Counted from the stretch's first letter, positions 35,823 through 44,488 are shown. The stretch is 64,000 nt of DNA from Chryseobacterium taklimakanense (GCF_900187185.1 NZ_LT906465.1:1116001-1180000); one strand, 5' to 3'. Numbers and translations: made by a program. Notes: a model not told the origin generated them from the sequence alone.

Positions 35823-36293
35823 TTAATGGCATTTAAAATAATCAAAAGGCTCCAGACAGTCGCTGCACTGGTAACTTGCCTTGCAAAGCGTGGAACCGAA
35901 TCTTGAAATCTGCCGTGTATTTTCCGAGCCGCAGCGCGGACATTTTTTTGGAATGTTCAGATGATCCTCATCAGCGCCTATTTCGGGCGGTGCGATGCCG
36001 TAATTTCTCAGTTTTTCGCGGGCTTCACCGGTAATCCAATCGGTTGTCCAAACGGGAAACATCTGCGTTGTAACTTTTGCCTGAATTCCGTTTTCTTTGA
36101 ATAAATTAATGATGTCTTCCTCAATATTATACATCGCCGGACAGGCAGAGTACGTGGGTGTGACGGTGATCTCTGCTTCGTTTTCCGAAACCATTCTGGC
36201 ATCCCGAACCATGCCGAGTTCCACAATGTTGATCACGGGAATTTCGGGATCCGGGATTTGCTTAAGCAATGTAAAAATTTGAAAATCTTCCAA
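35823..36293 (-). CDS. paaD: Phenylacetyl-CoA epoxidase accessory subunit PaaD
   Basis: A 156-residue DUF59-type protein needed to mature the phenylacetyl-CoA epoxidase, probably for its iron centre. The conserved KQIPDPEIPVINIVELGMVRD opens the MIP18-like domain. VTPTYSACPAMYNIEEDI carries the conserved Cys, and the C-terminus has a zinc-ribbon-like set (CPRCGSENTR, CKASYQCSDC). No ATG exists in the right place: TTG at 36293 gives the family's usual N-terminal length, and TTG at 36314 is an alternative in AT-rich repeat. It follows paaC by 80 bp. Confidence 0.88.
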   Translation of the reverse strand: MEDFQIFTLLKQIPDPEIPVINIVELGMVRDARMVSENEAEITVTPTYSACPAMYNIEEDIINLFKENGIQAKVTTQMFPVWTTDWITGEAREKLRNYGIAPPEIGADEDHLNIPKKCPRCGSENTRQISRFGSTLCKASYQCSDCLEPFDYFKCH

Positions 36294-36373
36294 TTTGAAA
36301 ATTATTAAAGACAATTTAAAATTTAGGATTATTCATTTCCAAATTTTCAAATTATCTCATTAACACATTATTT

Positions 36374-37114
36374 CTACCATTCACAGCCGGGATACGCTCT
36401 CTGCATATATTGCAGTTCGCAGAGGATGTAGCCGAAATACTCGGTGTGAACGCCTTTTCTGCTGCCCTTCTGCATAAATTCTGATTCAGGAATCTCTATT
36501 CCGAATTTTTCAAAATCTTCTGAAACCAAATTTTTCCAGTCTGCATAAAGCGTTTTGGAATCCGGAATCAGCTCCAGTTTTACCAAATCCGTTTCGCCAT
36601 CAACCTCATCAAACAAACCGCCGGTATACTCCCAGAGATTACTGAGTGCATTCTGGAGGCGCGTACTGCTTTCTTCAGTTCCCTGAGCAAACATCTTTAC
36701 CCAGGTTGAGGCATGCGTGTAATGGTATTTAACTTCTTTCAGGGATTTTTGAGCCAATGCGGAAAGCTGCTCATCACTGCTGGCAGAGAGCCTTTCATAA
36801 AGAAGCTTTTGGTAAGCGGCAAAAAAATACACCTTGAGGATCGTCTGCGCATAATCTCCGTTTGGAAATTCAACCAGTTGCGCATTCAGGTACTCGTGTT
36901 CGTAGCGCAGGAATGCAAGGTCATCTTCAGATTTCCCTTCACCCTGGAGCTGCGCGGCGTATTTATAAAAGTTTGAACTTTGCCCCAGATAATCCAGCGC
37001 AATATTGGTGAGCGCAATATCTTCTTCCAGATAAGGCCCTTTTCCGCACCATTCAGCCAGTCGCTGCCCCATGATCAGGGTATCGTCGGCAAGTTTCAGG
37101 AGGTAGTTTTTCAT
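36374..37114 (-). CDS. paaC: Phenylacetyl-CoA epoxidase structural subunit PaaC
   Basis: A 246-residue ferritin-like four-helix protein, the non-catalytic partner of PaaA in the multicomponent epoxidase. LADDTLIMGQRLAEWCGKGP and DIALTNIALDYLGQS at the start, FLRYEHEYLNAQLVEFPNGD near 70-90 and YHYTHASTWVKMFAQGTEES near 130 match PaaC. It lies between paaB and paaD, separated from paaB by an 84 bp spacer of TGTAC-rich repeat. Confidence 0.93.
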   Translation of the reverse strand: MKNYLLKLADDTLIMGQRLAEWCGKGPYLEEDIALTNIALDYLGQSSNFYKYAAQLQGEGKSEDDLAFLRYEHEYLNAQLVEFPNGDYAQTILKVYFFAAYQKLLYERLSASSDEQLSALAQKSLKEVKYHYTHASTWVKMFAQGTEESSTRLQNALSNLWEYTGGLFDEVDGETDLVKLELIPDSKTLYADWKNLVSEDFEKFGIEIPESEFMQKGSRKGVHTEYFGYILCELQYMQRAYPGCEW

Positions 37115-37198
37115 TGTATGTAAAATGTACGGTGTACAGGGTACAAAGTACAGTTAATGGTTTTGATTCATTTTACATTGTACATTTGAGGTACAAGA
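37115..37198. repeat. TGTACA-rich low-complexity spacer between paaB and paaC
   Basis: The gap contains TGTACGGTGTACAGGGTACAAAG and, further on, TTTTACATTGTACATTTGAGG with related GTAC-containing words. It can fold into several weak hairpins. No promoter or gene was recognised. Confidence 0.55.
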
Positions 37199-37480
37199 CT
37201 ACATATTTTTCACATCATTAGGGATCTGATAAAAGGTCGGGTGGCGGTAGAGTTTGTCATCTGCCGGATCAAAGAACGCTTCCTTGTCCATCCCTTCACT
37301 TGTTACCACATATTTGCTGGGTATCACCCAAATCGACGTACCTTCCATTCTTCGGGTGTAAACATCACGGGCATTCTGCAGCGCCATTTCTGCGGTTGCT
37401 GCCTGCACTGTTCCGGCGTGCTTATGGGAAAGCCCCGGTTTGGTCTGGATGAAAACTTCCCACATATCTAAATTACTCAT
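37199..37480 (-). CDS. paaB: Phenylacetyl-CoA epoxidase subunit PaaB
   Basis: A 93-residue small subunit of the ring epoxidase that bridges the PaaA-PaaC pairs. MWEVFIQTKPGLSHKHAGTV at the start, DVYTRRMEGTSIWVIPSKYV in the middle and the C-terminal ADDKLYRHPTFYQIPNDV match the family closely. It lies downstream of paaA with 155 bp of tandem repeat between, an unusual gap for subunits of one complex. Confidence 0.95.
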   Translation of the reverse strand: MSNLDMWEVFIQTKPGLSHKHAGTVQAATAEMALQNARDVYTRRMEGTSIWVIPSKYVVTSEGMDKEAFFDPADDKLYRHPTFYQIPNDVKNM

Positions 37481-37494
37481 ATTTCAAAAATTAC

Positions 37495-37650
37495 GGGATT
37501 TTATTAATGTAACAATTTATCAATGTATCAATTTACCAATAGACCAATTTATCAATTTACCAATCTGACTGTTACATTGTTACATTGTTATATTATTACA
37601 TTGTTACATTATTACATTGTTACATTGTTACATTGTTACGTGGTTACATT
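37495..37650. repeat. CAATTTATCAATTTACC and TTACATTGT repeats between paaB and paaA
   Basis: Two motif types are joined here: CAATTTAYCAATTTACCAATA (37505-37565) and nine or so copies of TTACATTGT (37570-37650). The second runs into the last codons of paaA. The array includes the left 34 bp arm (37544-37577) of an inverted pair. Confidence 0.9.
37544..37577. repeat. Left arm of perfect 34 bp inverted repeat around paaA
   Basis: The 34 bases beginning CCAATTTATCAATTTACCAA are the exact reverse complement of 38719-38752. Imperfect similarity extends about 20 bases outward on each side. The arms enclose paaA and about 1.14 kb. Confidence 0.92.
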
Positions 37651-38574
37651 TTTAAACTTCTCCGCGTACGCTACGGCAGCTTCCTTTACCCAGGCGTTTT
37701 CCTTCTGGGCGTTTATTTTGGTTTGCAGGCGTTTTTTATTGGCAGGACCGTTTCCTTTCAGCCCTTCCATAAATTCGTCCCAAGGCAAATCTCCAAAATC
37801 GTAGTGGCCGCGTTCTTCGTTCCATTTCAGGTTTTCGTCGGGAATTTTGAGACCTAAAAATTCAGCCTGAGGAACGGTAACATCCACAAAACGCTGGCGC
37901 AGGGAATCGTTGCTTTCCCTTTTCACGCGATAGTTCATTGACTTTTGAGAATTGGGCGAGGCATCGTCATTGGGCCCGAACATCATGAGTGCCGGCCACC
38001 AAAAGCGGTTCAGCGCCTGCTGCGCCATTTCTTTCTGCTGTTTTGTACCGCGGCAGAGTGTCATCAGGATTTCATAACCCTGGCGCTGGTGGAAAGATTC
38101 TTCTTTACAAATCCTTACCATCGCCCGGGCATAAGGGCCGTAAGAATTCCCCATCAGCATAACCTGATTCATGATCGCAGCACCATCCACCAGCCAGCCA
38201 ATCGCACCGATATCTGCCCAGCTCAAAGTGGGATAATTGAAAATACTGGAATATTTTGCTTTCCCGGCAAGCATATCACTGTATGCAGAATCCCGGTCAG
38301 CATTGACGGTGCCGTCATTCAAAGTTTCGGTAGCGGCATAAAGGTAAAGCCCGTGCCCGGCCTCATCCTGAATTTTGGCTAAAAGTGCCATCTTTCTGCG
38401 CAAAGACGGTGCCCTGGTAATCCAGTTGGCTTCCGGCAGCATCCCGACCACCTCAGAATGCGCATGCTGAGAAATCTGCCTTACCAAAAGTTTGCGGTAA
38501 TCTTCCGGCATCATATCCTTTGGCTCCACTTTGTTTTCGGCCTGTACGTATTCTAAAAATTTATTATGATCCAT
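37636..38574 (-). CDS. paaA: Phenylacetyl-CoA epoxidase catalytic subunit PaaA
   Basis: A 312-residue di-iron monooxygenase subunit that epoxidises the ring of phenylacetyl-CoA. Iron ligands lie in ferritin-like helices: the Glu and His of [18 protein letters not shown] near residue 85 and [13 protein letters not shown] near 170. [20 protein letters not shown] and ISAW-like N-terminal features fit the family. ATG 38574 is used because the longer frame is encoded by TGTAACAATG repeats. The last codons (Asn-Val-Thr-Thr) are written by the TTACATTGT array that follows. Confidence 0.94.
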   Translation of the reverse strand: MDHNKFLEYVQAENKVEPKDMMPEDYRKLLVRQISQHAHSEVVGMLPEANWITRAPSLRRKMALLAKIQDEAGHGLYLYAATETLNDGTVNADRDSAYSDMLAGKAKYSSIFNYPTLSWADIGAIGWLVDGAAIMNQVMLMGNSYGPYARAMVRICKEESFHQRQGYEILMTLCRGTKQQKEMAQQALNRFWWPALMMFGPNDDASPNSQKSMNYRVKRESNDSLRQRFVDVTVPQAEFLGLKIPDENLKWNEERGHYDFGDLPWDEFMEGLKGNGPANKKRLQTKINAQKENAWVKEAAVAYAEKFKNVTT

Positions 38575-38584
38575 AATTTCAATG

Positions 38585-38789
38585 CAGCAATTTAATAATG
38601 TAACAGTGTAGCAGTGTAGCAATGTAACAGTGTAACAATATAACAATATAACAATCTAACAATCTAATAATATAACAATGTAACCATGTAGCAGCGTAAA
38701 CCTGTAACCATTATAACCATGTAACAGTCAGATTGGTAAATTGATAAATTGGTTCATTGGTAAATTAATAAATTAGGTACATTTTTACA
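38585..38789. repeat. TGTAACAATG repeats upstream of paaA
   Basis: About fifteen copies of a 9-10 base motif (AATGTAACAG, TATAACAATC) fill 38585-38715. They are followed by the right 34 bp inverted arm and more GGTAAATTGATAAATT sequence. It is the mirror image in composition of the array at 37495-37650. Confidence 0.9.
38719..38752. repeat. Right arm of perfect 34 bp inverted repeat around paaA
   Basis: The 34 bases beginning ATGTAACAGTCAGATTGGTA are the exact reverse complement of 37544-37577. Confidence 0.92.
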
Positions 38790-39104
38790 TTATAAGTTTT
38801 TATCTCTCAAGTCATCTTTAAGGTAAATCCCGATTTGTCCGTTGATGAACTCTCCGGCAACGAAATTGACCTTTTTTTCAGGCGTTTCAATGCAGTATTC
38901 CTTAAAATAATAAACCTGGCCTTCGAAAGGTCCTTTCACCTCCACTTTTCTGTCGGAGCAGTGCCAGTAATGGTTCCAGATGTTGAGGCCTTCCACTCTG
39001 TATTCCTTATCGACCTTGATAAAAGAATCAAATTTCCAGTCGGTCATAGCGTTTGGTTTTAGTTTCTGAGATGTTGTTTTTATTTTCCCAATTTTAATTT
39101 TCAT
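38790..39104 (-). CDS. Conserved-looking hypothetical protein between paaE and paaA
   Basis: A 104-residue soluble protein that I do not recognise. It is rich in aromatic residues and beta-prone stretches (WKFDSFIKVDKEYRVEGLNIW, YWHCSDRKVEVKGPFEGQVYY, FVAGEFINGQIGIYL). It has no signal peptide or membrane segment. ATG 39104 is 17 bp after the paaE stop; a second ATG at 39047 (MTDWKFDSF) may be the true start, as the first 19 residues are Lys-rich and low in complexity. Its position in the operon suggests a link to the epoxidase or its reductase, without direct evidence. Confidence 0.75.
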   Translation of the reverse strand: MKIKIGKIKTTSQKLKPNAMTDWKFDSFIKVDKEYRVEGLNIWNHYWHCSDRKVEVKGPFEGQVYYFKEYCIETPEKKVNFVAGEFINGQIGIYLKDDLRDKNL

Positions 39105-39121
39105 AACCAGCGGTCCTGAAA

Positions 39122-40210
39122 TTAAACATCATAATTCAGCATCACAATATTGGTCGTGGGATGGCACTGGCATGTGAGTACAAAACCGCGCTCCACCTCA
39201 TCTTCCGTAAGTGCGAAGTTTTTTTCCATAAACACCTCACCTTCCATCACCTGGGCTTTGCAGGTACAGCACACGCCGCCTTTGCAGGCAAAGGGCACAG
39301 GCAGGTTATCTTTTAGAGCCTTATCTAAGATGCTTTCTTTTTTTGAATTTAAATGAATATTGTATTCATCATCATCAATGATTAAAGTTACAAAACTTTC
39401 AATATTGGGAATCGCTTTGAATTCTTCGCTCATTTCGCGGCTTTCCTCATCATCCGGTGCGGAGTAATATTCGTACATGACCTGAAGCGAAGGCACTTTT
39501 TTGTCCTTTTTGAGATATTCTGAAACATCCTTGATCATTTCAGAAGGTCCGCAAATGAAAAATGTGGTTTCCGCAGGATCAATTTCGGGAAACCGCGTAA
39601 AAAGCTGTTCAAGCTTACCGGCGCAGATTCGCCCTTCAAAAAGTTCGTCCTCAAAATGTTTTTCTCTGGACAAAAGATAAATCACCTTCAGTCTTCCCTC
39701 AAATTTTTCAGCCAGCGCATCGATTTCTTTTCTGAAGATTATATTTTCAAACGACCGGTTGCTGAAAAAAAGATATGCCGTTGATTTCGGTTCCTGGTAC
39801 AGCGCCTCCTTGATGTTCGACAAAACCGGGGAAATTCCGCTTCCGGCAGCCAGTCCCACGTAAGTTTTCACGTTGGAGGGGTGATAACTGGTGTAAAAGT
39901 GTCCCGCCGGTTCCAGCACCTCCAGTTCGTCACCGAGCTGAACCTCATCATTAAGGAATCTGGAAACACGCCCGTCATCCATCCTTTTTACCAGGATTTC
40001 AATTTCCGCAATTCCCTCCGAAGGGGCATTGACAATAGAATACGACCGGCGCAAATCCTCACCACCGATCATCCGGCGCACGTTGATATACTGCCCCTGT
40101 CTGAATTTGAAATTATGTTTAAGGTGCTCAGGAATTTCAAAAGCAATATTGATACAGTCGTTGGTTTCCTTACTAACTTTAGAAGTCTTTAAAATATGAA
40201 AATGATGCAT
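39122..40210 (-). CDS. paaE: Phenylacetyl-CoA epoxidase reductase PaaE
   Basis: A 362-residue flavin and 2Fe-2S reductase that feeds NADPH electrons to PaaA. The FAD-binding domain has RQGQYINVRR and RRSYSIVNAPSEG. The nucleotide domain has VGLAAGSGISPVLSNIKEAL. The C-terminal plant-type ferredoxin domain has PFACKGGVCCTCKAQV, with cysteines spaced C-x4-C-x2-C, and the fourth in VLTCQCHP. ATG 40210 starts the conserved MHHFHILK; 26 upstream codons are disregarded. It is the first gene of the paa run, divergent from clpB. Confidence 0.95.
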   Translation of the reverse strand: MHHFHILKTSKVSKETNDCINIAFEIPEHLKHNFKFRQGQYINVRRMIGGEDLRRSYSIVNAPSEGIAEIEILVKRMDDGRVSRFLNDEVQLGDELEVLEPAGHFYTSYHPSNVKTYVGLAAGSGISPVLSNIKEALYQEPKSTAYLFFSNRSFENIIFRKEIDALAEKFEGRLKVIYLLSREKHFEDELFEGRICAGKLEQLFTRFPEIDPAETTFFICGPSEMIKDVSEYLKKDKKVPSLQVMYEYYSAPDDEESREMSEEFKAIPNIESFVTLIIDDDEYNIHLNSKKESILDKALKDNLPVPFACKGGVCCTCKAQVMEGEVFMEKNFALTEDEVERGFVLTCQCHPTTNIVMLNYDV

Positions 40211-40375
40211 TTCTAGGTTTAAATTATCACAGGATGTGATTTCAACAAATATAATTAATTTAAGAGAATTCAAAAACCGACTTAACACCTTTATTCAAAA
40301 AACTGAAAAAGTGAAATTTTGTCTTATAATCCCCTGAAAACAACAGAATTATCGGAAAATATGTCTTAATTTTTG

Positions 40376-40409
40376 TTTTTCAGCAGTGAAGAATACTTTT
40401 TGCTGAAAA
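40376..40409. promoter_or_regulatory. Inverted repeat upstream of clpB
   Basis: TTTTTCAGCA (40376-40385) and TGCTGAAAA (40401-40409) form a 9 bp inverted repeat with a 15 bp spacer, 36 bases before the clpB ATG. It could be an operator or an mRNA leader hairpin. It does not match CIRCE. No perfect TAnnTTTG was found near it; TAATTTTTG at 40367-40375 is one base longer in the spacer. Confidence 0.4.
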
Positions 40410-40445
40410 CGAATCAACAACAAATACATTAACCAAAATCATAAT

Positions 40446-43049
40446 ATGAACTTAAACCAATTTACCGTAAAATCACAGGAAGCCATCCAGAAAGCGCAAC
40501 AGGTTGCGATGGAATTCGGCAACCAGAGTATAGAGCCGCAGCATCTTCTGGAAGGAATTTTCCAGAGTGATGAAAATATCTCAAAATTTCTGCTGAAAAA
40601 ATCTGAAGCCGACGAGAACCTCGTGCGCGCACGCAACCGCGAAAGCCTGGAAACCCTTCCGAAAGTGGAAGGCGGAAACATATATCTAAGCCAAAGTGCA
40701 AATAAAGTATTGCTGGAAGCGCCGAATATTGCCAAGAAAATGGGTGATGAATATGTGACCATCGAACATTTATGGCTGGCTTTAATCGACGTTAATTCCC
40801 CGGTTTCCACCATGCTGAAAGACATGGGCGTTACCAAATCGCTTTTGGAGGGCGGCATTAAAGAACTTCGCAAAGGCTCCAGAGCAACGTCAGCAAGTTC
40901 CGAGGAAACCTATCAGTCATTAAATAAATACGCGAAAAATTTCAACGAGCTCGCGGCAGAGGGAAAACTGGATCCCGTGATCGGGCGCGATGAGGAAATT
41001 CGCCGTGTATTGCAGATTTTATCGAGAAGAACGAAGAACAATCCTATCCTAATCGGTGAGCCGGGTGTAGGGAAAACCGCGATTGCTGAAGGCATTGCCC
41101 ACCGGATTATTTCCGGCGACGTCCCGGAAAACCTGATGGACAAAACGCTTTATTCACTGGATATGGGCGCACTGATTGCCGGTGCCAAATACAAAGGCGA
41201 ATTTGAAGAACGGCTGAAATCCGTAGTGAACGAAGTGATAAAAAGCGACGGCCAAATCATCCTGTTCATCGACGAGATCCACACTTTGGTAGGAGCAGGC
41301 GGCGGTGAGGGCGCGATGGACGCAGCCAACATCCTGAAGCCGGCTTTGGCAAGAGGTGAACTTCGTGCAGTGGGCGCAACGACTTTAAATGAATATCAAA
41401 AATATTTCGAGAAAGACAAGGCGCTGGAAAGACGTTTCCAAAAGGTGATGGTGGAAGAACCGGATACCGAATCGGCGATCTCGATACTGCGCGGAATTAA
41501 GGATAAATACGAAGCGCATCACAAAGTGCGCATCAAAGACGAGGCGATCATTGCCGCGGTAGAACTGTCGCAGCGTTATATATCAGACCGTTTTTTACCG
41601 GATAAAGCGATTGACCTCATCGATGAAGCCTCAGCAAAACTCAGGATGGAAATCAATTCCAAGCCGGAAGAACTCGATGTTCTGGACCGAAGACTGATGC
41701 AGATGGAGATTGAACTTGCAGCAATTTCCCGGGAAGGAAATCAGACGAAGATCGACCACTTAAAAGAAGACATTGCGAAAGTGACCGAACAGCGCAACGA
41801 AATCAATGCAAAATGGCTCGCTGAAAAACAGAAATCGGAGGATTTAACGAATATTAAAAAAGAAATTGAAGCGCTGAAATTAGAAGCCGAACGCGCTTCC
41901 AGAGTTGGGGATTACGCGAAAGTTGCTGAAATCCAGTACGGGAAACTGCGTGAAAAAGAGGACGAACTGCAAAAACTGGAACTCGAAATGCAGAACCATG
42001 AAAACGAGCTGATTAAAGAAGAGGTGACGGCAGAAAATATTTCGGAAGTCATCTCGAAATGGACCGGAATACCGGTGACAAAACTGCTCCAAAGCGAAAG
42101 GGAAAAACTGCTTCACCTCGAAGAAGAGCTCCACAAACGGGTGGTGGGCCAGGAAGAAGCCATCACCGCCGTTGCCAATGCCATCCGCAGAAACCGCGCC
42201 GGCCTGAACGATGAGAAAAAACCGATCGGAAGTTTCCTTTTCCTGGGAACCACCGGTGTCGGAAAAACCGAACTGGCAAAGGCGCTCGCCGAATTCCTGT
42301 TCGATGATGAGAACAATATGACCAGAATTGATATGAGTGAATATCAGGAAAGGCATTCGGTATCGCGACTGGTCGGGGCGCCTCCCGGATATGTAGGTTA
42401 CGACGAAGGCGGACAATTGACCGAAGCCGTGAGAAGAAGACCTTATTCTGTGGTACTTTTGGATGAAATTGAAAAAGCGCATCCCGATGTTTTCAACACC
42501 TTATTACAGGTCTTGGACGACGGAAGGCTGACCGACAACAAAGGGCGTGTGGTGAATTTTAAGAATTCGATCATCATTATGACCTCCAATCTTGGTTCGC
42601 CGATCATTCAGGAACGTTTTGATGCGGCAACACGCGACGCAGAAGACCGTATTGATCCTTTTGTAATTGAGGAAACCAAAAACGAAGTTTTCAATTTATT
42701 AAAGCAGACCCTGAGGCCGGAATTCCTGAACCGTATCGACGAGGTGGTTATTTTCCAACCACTGAGCAAAAAAGAAATCGGAAAAATTGTACAGTATCAG
42801 TTGAGAGGATTCAACAAGATGCTGGAGAAAAAAGGTATTATGATGACCGCTACTGAAGATGCCCTAAACTATATTACGCAGAAAGGTTACGACCCGGCAT
42901 TCGGAGCAAGACCACTGAAAAGGGTGCTGCAGCAGGAAGTTTTAAATAAACTTTCAAAAGAAATTTTGGCGGGGAATATAGAAGACAACCAGAGAATTAT
43001 ACTCGATTACTTTGAAGAAAGCGGTTTGGTCTTCAGACCTGTCGAGTAA
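40446..43049 (+). CDS. clpB: ATP-dependent disaggregase ClpB
   Basis: An 867-residue Hsp100 chaperone that, with DnaK, extracts proteins from aggregates in the cytoplasm. The N-domain (about 1-145) is followed by NBD1 with Walker [14 protein letters not shown] near 205 and Walker [13 protein letters not shown] near 275. A long coiled-coil M domain (about 410-525) distinguishes ClpB from ClpA. NBD2 has [17 protein letters not shown] near 605 and [14 protein letters not shown] near 675. The end [21 protein letters not shown] is the usual sensor-2 region. Full length, a single-gene unit closed by a strong terminator at 43118. Confidence 0.98.
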   Translation: MNLNQFTVKSQEAIQKAQQVAMEFGNQSIEPQHLLEGIFQSDENISKFLLKKSEADENLVRARNRESLETLPKVEGGNIYLSQSANKVLLEAPNIAKKMGDEYVTIEHLWLALIDVNSPVSTMLKDMGVTKSLLEGGIKELRKGSRATSASSEETYQSLNKYAKNFNELAAEGKLDPVIGRDEEIRRVLQILSRRTKNNPILIGEPGVGKTAIAEGIAHRIISGDVPENLMDKTLYSLDMGALIAGAKYKGEFEERLKSVVNEVIKSDGQIILFIDEIHTLVGAGGGEGAMDAANILKPALARGELRAVGATTLNEYQKYFEKDKALERRFQKVMVEEPDTESAISILRGIKDKYEAHHKVRIKDEAIIAAVELSQRYISDRFLPDKAIDLIDEASAKLRMEINSKPEELDVLDRRLMQMEIELAAISREGNQTKIDHLKEDIAKVTEQRNEINAKWLAEKQKSEDLTNIKKEIEALKLEAERASRVGDYAKVAEIQYGKLREKEDELQKLELEMQNHENELIKEEVTAENISEVISKWTGIPVTKLLQSEREKLLHLEEELHKRVVGQEEAITAVANAIRRNRAGLNDEKKPIGSFLFLGTTGVGKTELAKALAEFLFDDENNMTRIDMSEYQERHSVSRLVGAPPGYVGYDEGGQLTEAVRRRPYSVVLLDEIEKAHPDVFNTLLQVLDDGRLTDNKGRVVNFKNSIIIMTSNLGSPIIQERFDAATRDAEDRIDPFVIEETKNEVFNLLKQTLRPEFLNRIDEVVIFQPLSKKEIGKIVQYQLRGFNKMLEKKGIMMTATEDALNYITQKGYDPAFGARPLKRVLQQEVLNKLSKEILAGNIEDNQRIILDYFEESGLVFRPVE

Positions 43050-43077
43050 ATTATTTCGAGCATAAAAATATTTACCT

Positions 43078-43085
43078 TATATTTG
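43078..43085 (+). promoter_or_regulatory. TAnnTTTG element just before the clpB terminator
   Basis: TATATTTG is an exact consensus match 29 bases after the clpB stop and 33 bases before the terminator hairpin. If used, it would make a transcript of about 55 nucleotides. No TTG was found at the usual upstream distance, so it may be fortuitous. Confidence 0.3.
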
Positions 43086-43117
43086 CATGAAATTTTTTTT
43101 CATCATTTGTGTTTTTG

Positions 43118-43148
43118 CGGGCGTTCCACTTTTGGAACGCCCGTTTTT
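43118..43148 (+). terminator. Intrinsic terminator of clpB
   Basis: An 11 bp perfect stem (CGGGCGTTCCA/TGGAACGCCCG, loop CTTT) is followed by TTTTTAT. It lies 68 bases after the clpB stop. Confidence 0.9.
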
Positions 43149-43364
43149 ATTTCATCAAATTTATACTTTCACGAAAGCATTCACACAATCAGTGCATTAA
43201 ATTTAAATTATACTGCAAAACCATTAATACAATTTAAATTTAAATGATATTTTCTTTTTATACAAACCAGTATTACTCACCTAAAACAATAAATTTTATA
43301 CAACAAAAGCCAAATAATATTAATCACCTCTCATCTTTTTTACGGAAAAATTTTCATTCAGGTA

Positions 43365-43395
43365 TTGTGTATTAATTTTCATTAATATAAATTCG
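43365..43395 (+). promoter_or_regulatory. Probable promoter of the M43 protease gene
   Basis: TTG at 43365-43367 and TAAATTCG at 43388-43395 are separated by 20 bases, the spacing of flavobacterial -33/-7 promoters. The -7 element differs from TAnnTTTG at one position. The protease ATG is 33 bases further on. Confidence 0.5.
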
Positions 43396-43428
43396 CCTTC
43401 GTTAATCATTCAAAAAAAATGTTTGTCT

Positions 43429-44412
43429 ATGAAAAAAATGTTATTTGGAGCTTTTGCCCTTGCAATGGCTACAGCGTGTACCAGTGACAACGCAGTGACT
43501 GAAACTCAGGATCCGCAAGGGGGAGATTTCGCCGTTGCGGAAAGAAGAAGCTGTCCTTCAGAAGAAATCAGAGATGAAATGCTCGCAAACGATCCTGCAG
43601 CAAGAGCCAGGGCAGCAGATATCGAGAACAGCACTGCGAGGTTTATCCAGGATAAAACTTTGGGCAGAGTTTTGGCAGATGGCACGGTGGAAATTCCTGT
43701 AGTGGTAAACGTACTTTACAGAACGAGTGCTGAAAATATTTCTGATGCGCAGATCCAGTCACAAATTGATGTACTGAACGCTGATTACTCGGGAACCAAT
43801 GCTGATGCCACTAAAATCCCAACAGAATTCAAATCGGTATCTGCAGGCAATACAGGAATTAAATTCCGTCTGGTAAAAACTGTAAGAAAAGCTACAAAAA
43901 CAAGGTCATGGAGAACGAATGATGCGATGAAGAAATCCTCACAGGGCGGCATTGATGCTACGAACCCATCACAATACCTGAATATGTGGGTGGTTGGCGA
44001 CATGGGAAGCATCCTGGGCTATGCCACTTTTCCTGAATCTGCCGGGCTTTGGAACGACGGTGTCGTGATGGCGAAAAATTACTTCGGCAAAACATCTGCA
44101 GCACCATACAACCTTGGGCGTACAACCACCCACGAAGTTGGTCACTACCTTAACCTTCGCCACATTTGGGGCGACGGCACCTGCGCAACAGATTATGTAG
44201 ATGACACCCCTACGCAGGCTTCCAATAATTACGGAACGCCTTCTTATCCGCAGATGGACGTTTGTGGCGGCGTATCACGCTCCATAATGTTCATGAATTA
44301 TATGGATTATGTTGATGATGCAGCAATGTACATGTTTTCTGCAGGCCAGAAAGCAAGAATGCAGGCTATCGTTGCAGCCAGCGGCGTAAGAGCCGGACTT
44401 AGAAACCTCTAA
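43429..44412 (+). CDS. M43-family zinc metalloprotease, lipoprotein
   Basis: A 327-residue exported protease of the pappalysin/cytophagalysin group. MKKMLFGAFALAMATAC gives a lipobox with Cys17. A propeptide-like region runs to about 85. The catalytic motif HEVGHYLNLRH is at 235-245, with His235, His239 and His245 as zinc ligands and Glu236 as base; the Met-turn is in FMNYMDYVDD near 290. It is likely attached to the outer membrane or released. ATG 43429 is preferred over TTG 43423. Flanked by its own promoter and terminator, so monocistronic. Confidence 0.93.
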   Translation: MKKMLFGAFALAMATACTSDNAVTETQDPQGGDFAVAERRSCPSEEIRDEMLANDPAARARAADIENSTARFIQDKTLGRVLADGTVEIPVVVNVLYRTSAENISDAQIQSQIDVLNADYSGTNADATKIPTEFKSVSAGNTGIKFRLVKTVRKATKTRSWRTNDAMKKSSQGGIDATNPSQYLNMWVVGDMGSILGYATFPESAGLWNDGVVMAKNYFGKTSAAPYNLGRTTTHEVGHYLNLRHIWGDGTCATDYVDDTPTQASNNYGTPSYPQMDVCGGVSRSIMFMNYMDYVDDAAMYMFSAGQKARMQAIVAASGVRAGLRNL

Positions 44413-44437
44413 GAAAATCTTTAAAATTATTTTATAA

Positions 44438-44469
44438 AAAATCCCGTGAATGTATTTTCACGGGATTTT
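44438..44469. terminator. Bidirectional terminator between M43 and M1 genes
   Basis: A 13 bp perfect stem (AAAATCCCGTGAA/TTCACGGGATTTT) with a 6-base loop lies between the convergent stop codons. The A-run on one arm and T-run on the other allow it to work in both directions. Confidence 0.88.
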
Positions 44470-44488
44470 GTTATGGTAACTGTCCGTC

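Larger units (their letters stand above)
43050..43428. other. 379 bp intergenic region after clpB
   Basis: An AT-rich stretch with no credible gene. It holds a perfect promoter element (43078-43085), a strong terminator hairpin (43118-43148) and, near its end, the presumed promoter of the M43 protease gene (43365-43395). A 37-codon frame at 43087 runs through the terminator and is not credible as a protein. Confidence 0.6.

Noticed and set aside
37523-37857. Open frames translating the TTACATTGT array (Leu-His-Cys-Tyr repeats)
   Set aside because: They arise from a tandem repeat with a multiple-of-three unit and have no start context or homologous domain.
41880-42482. A 200-codon open frame antisense to clpB
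   Set aside because: It lies wholly within the highly conserved M domain and second nucleotide-binding domain of ClpB and has no recognisable domain.
43087-43200. A 37-codon frame starting MKFFFIICVFAG after clpB
   Set aside because: It reads through the terminator hairpin, with no ribosome-binding context or conserved sequence.
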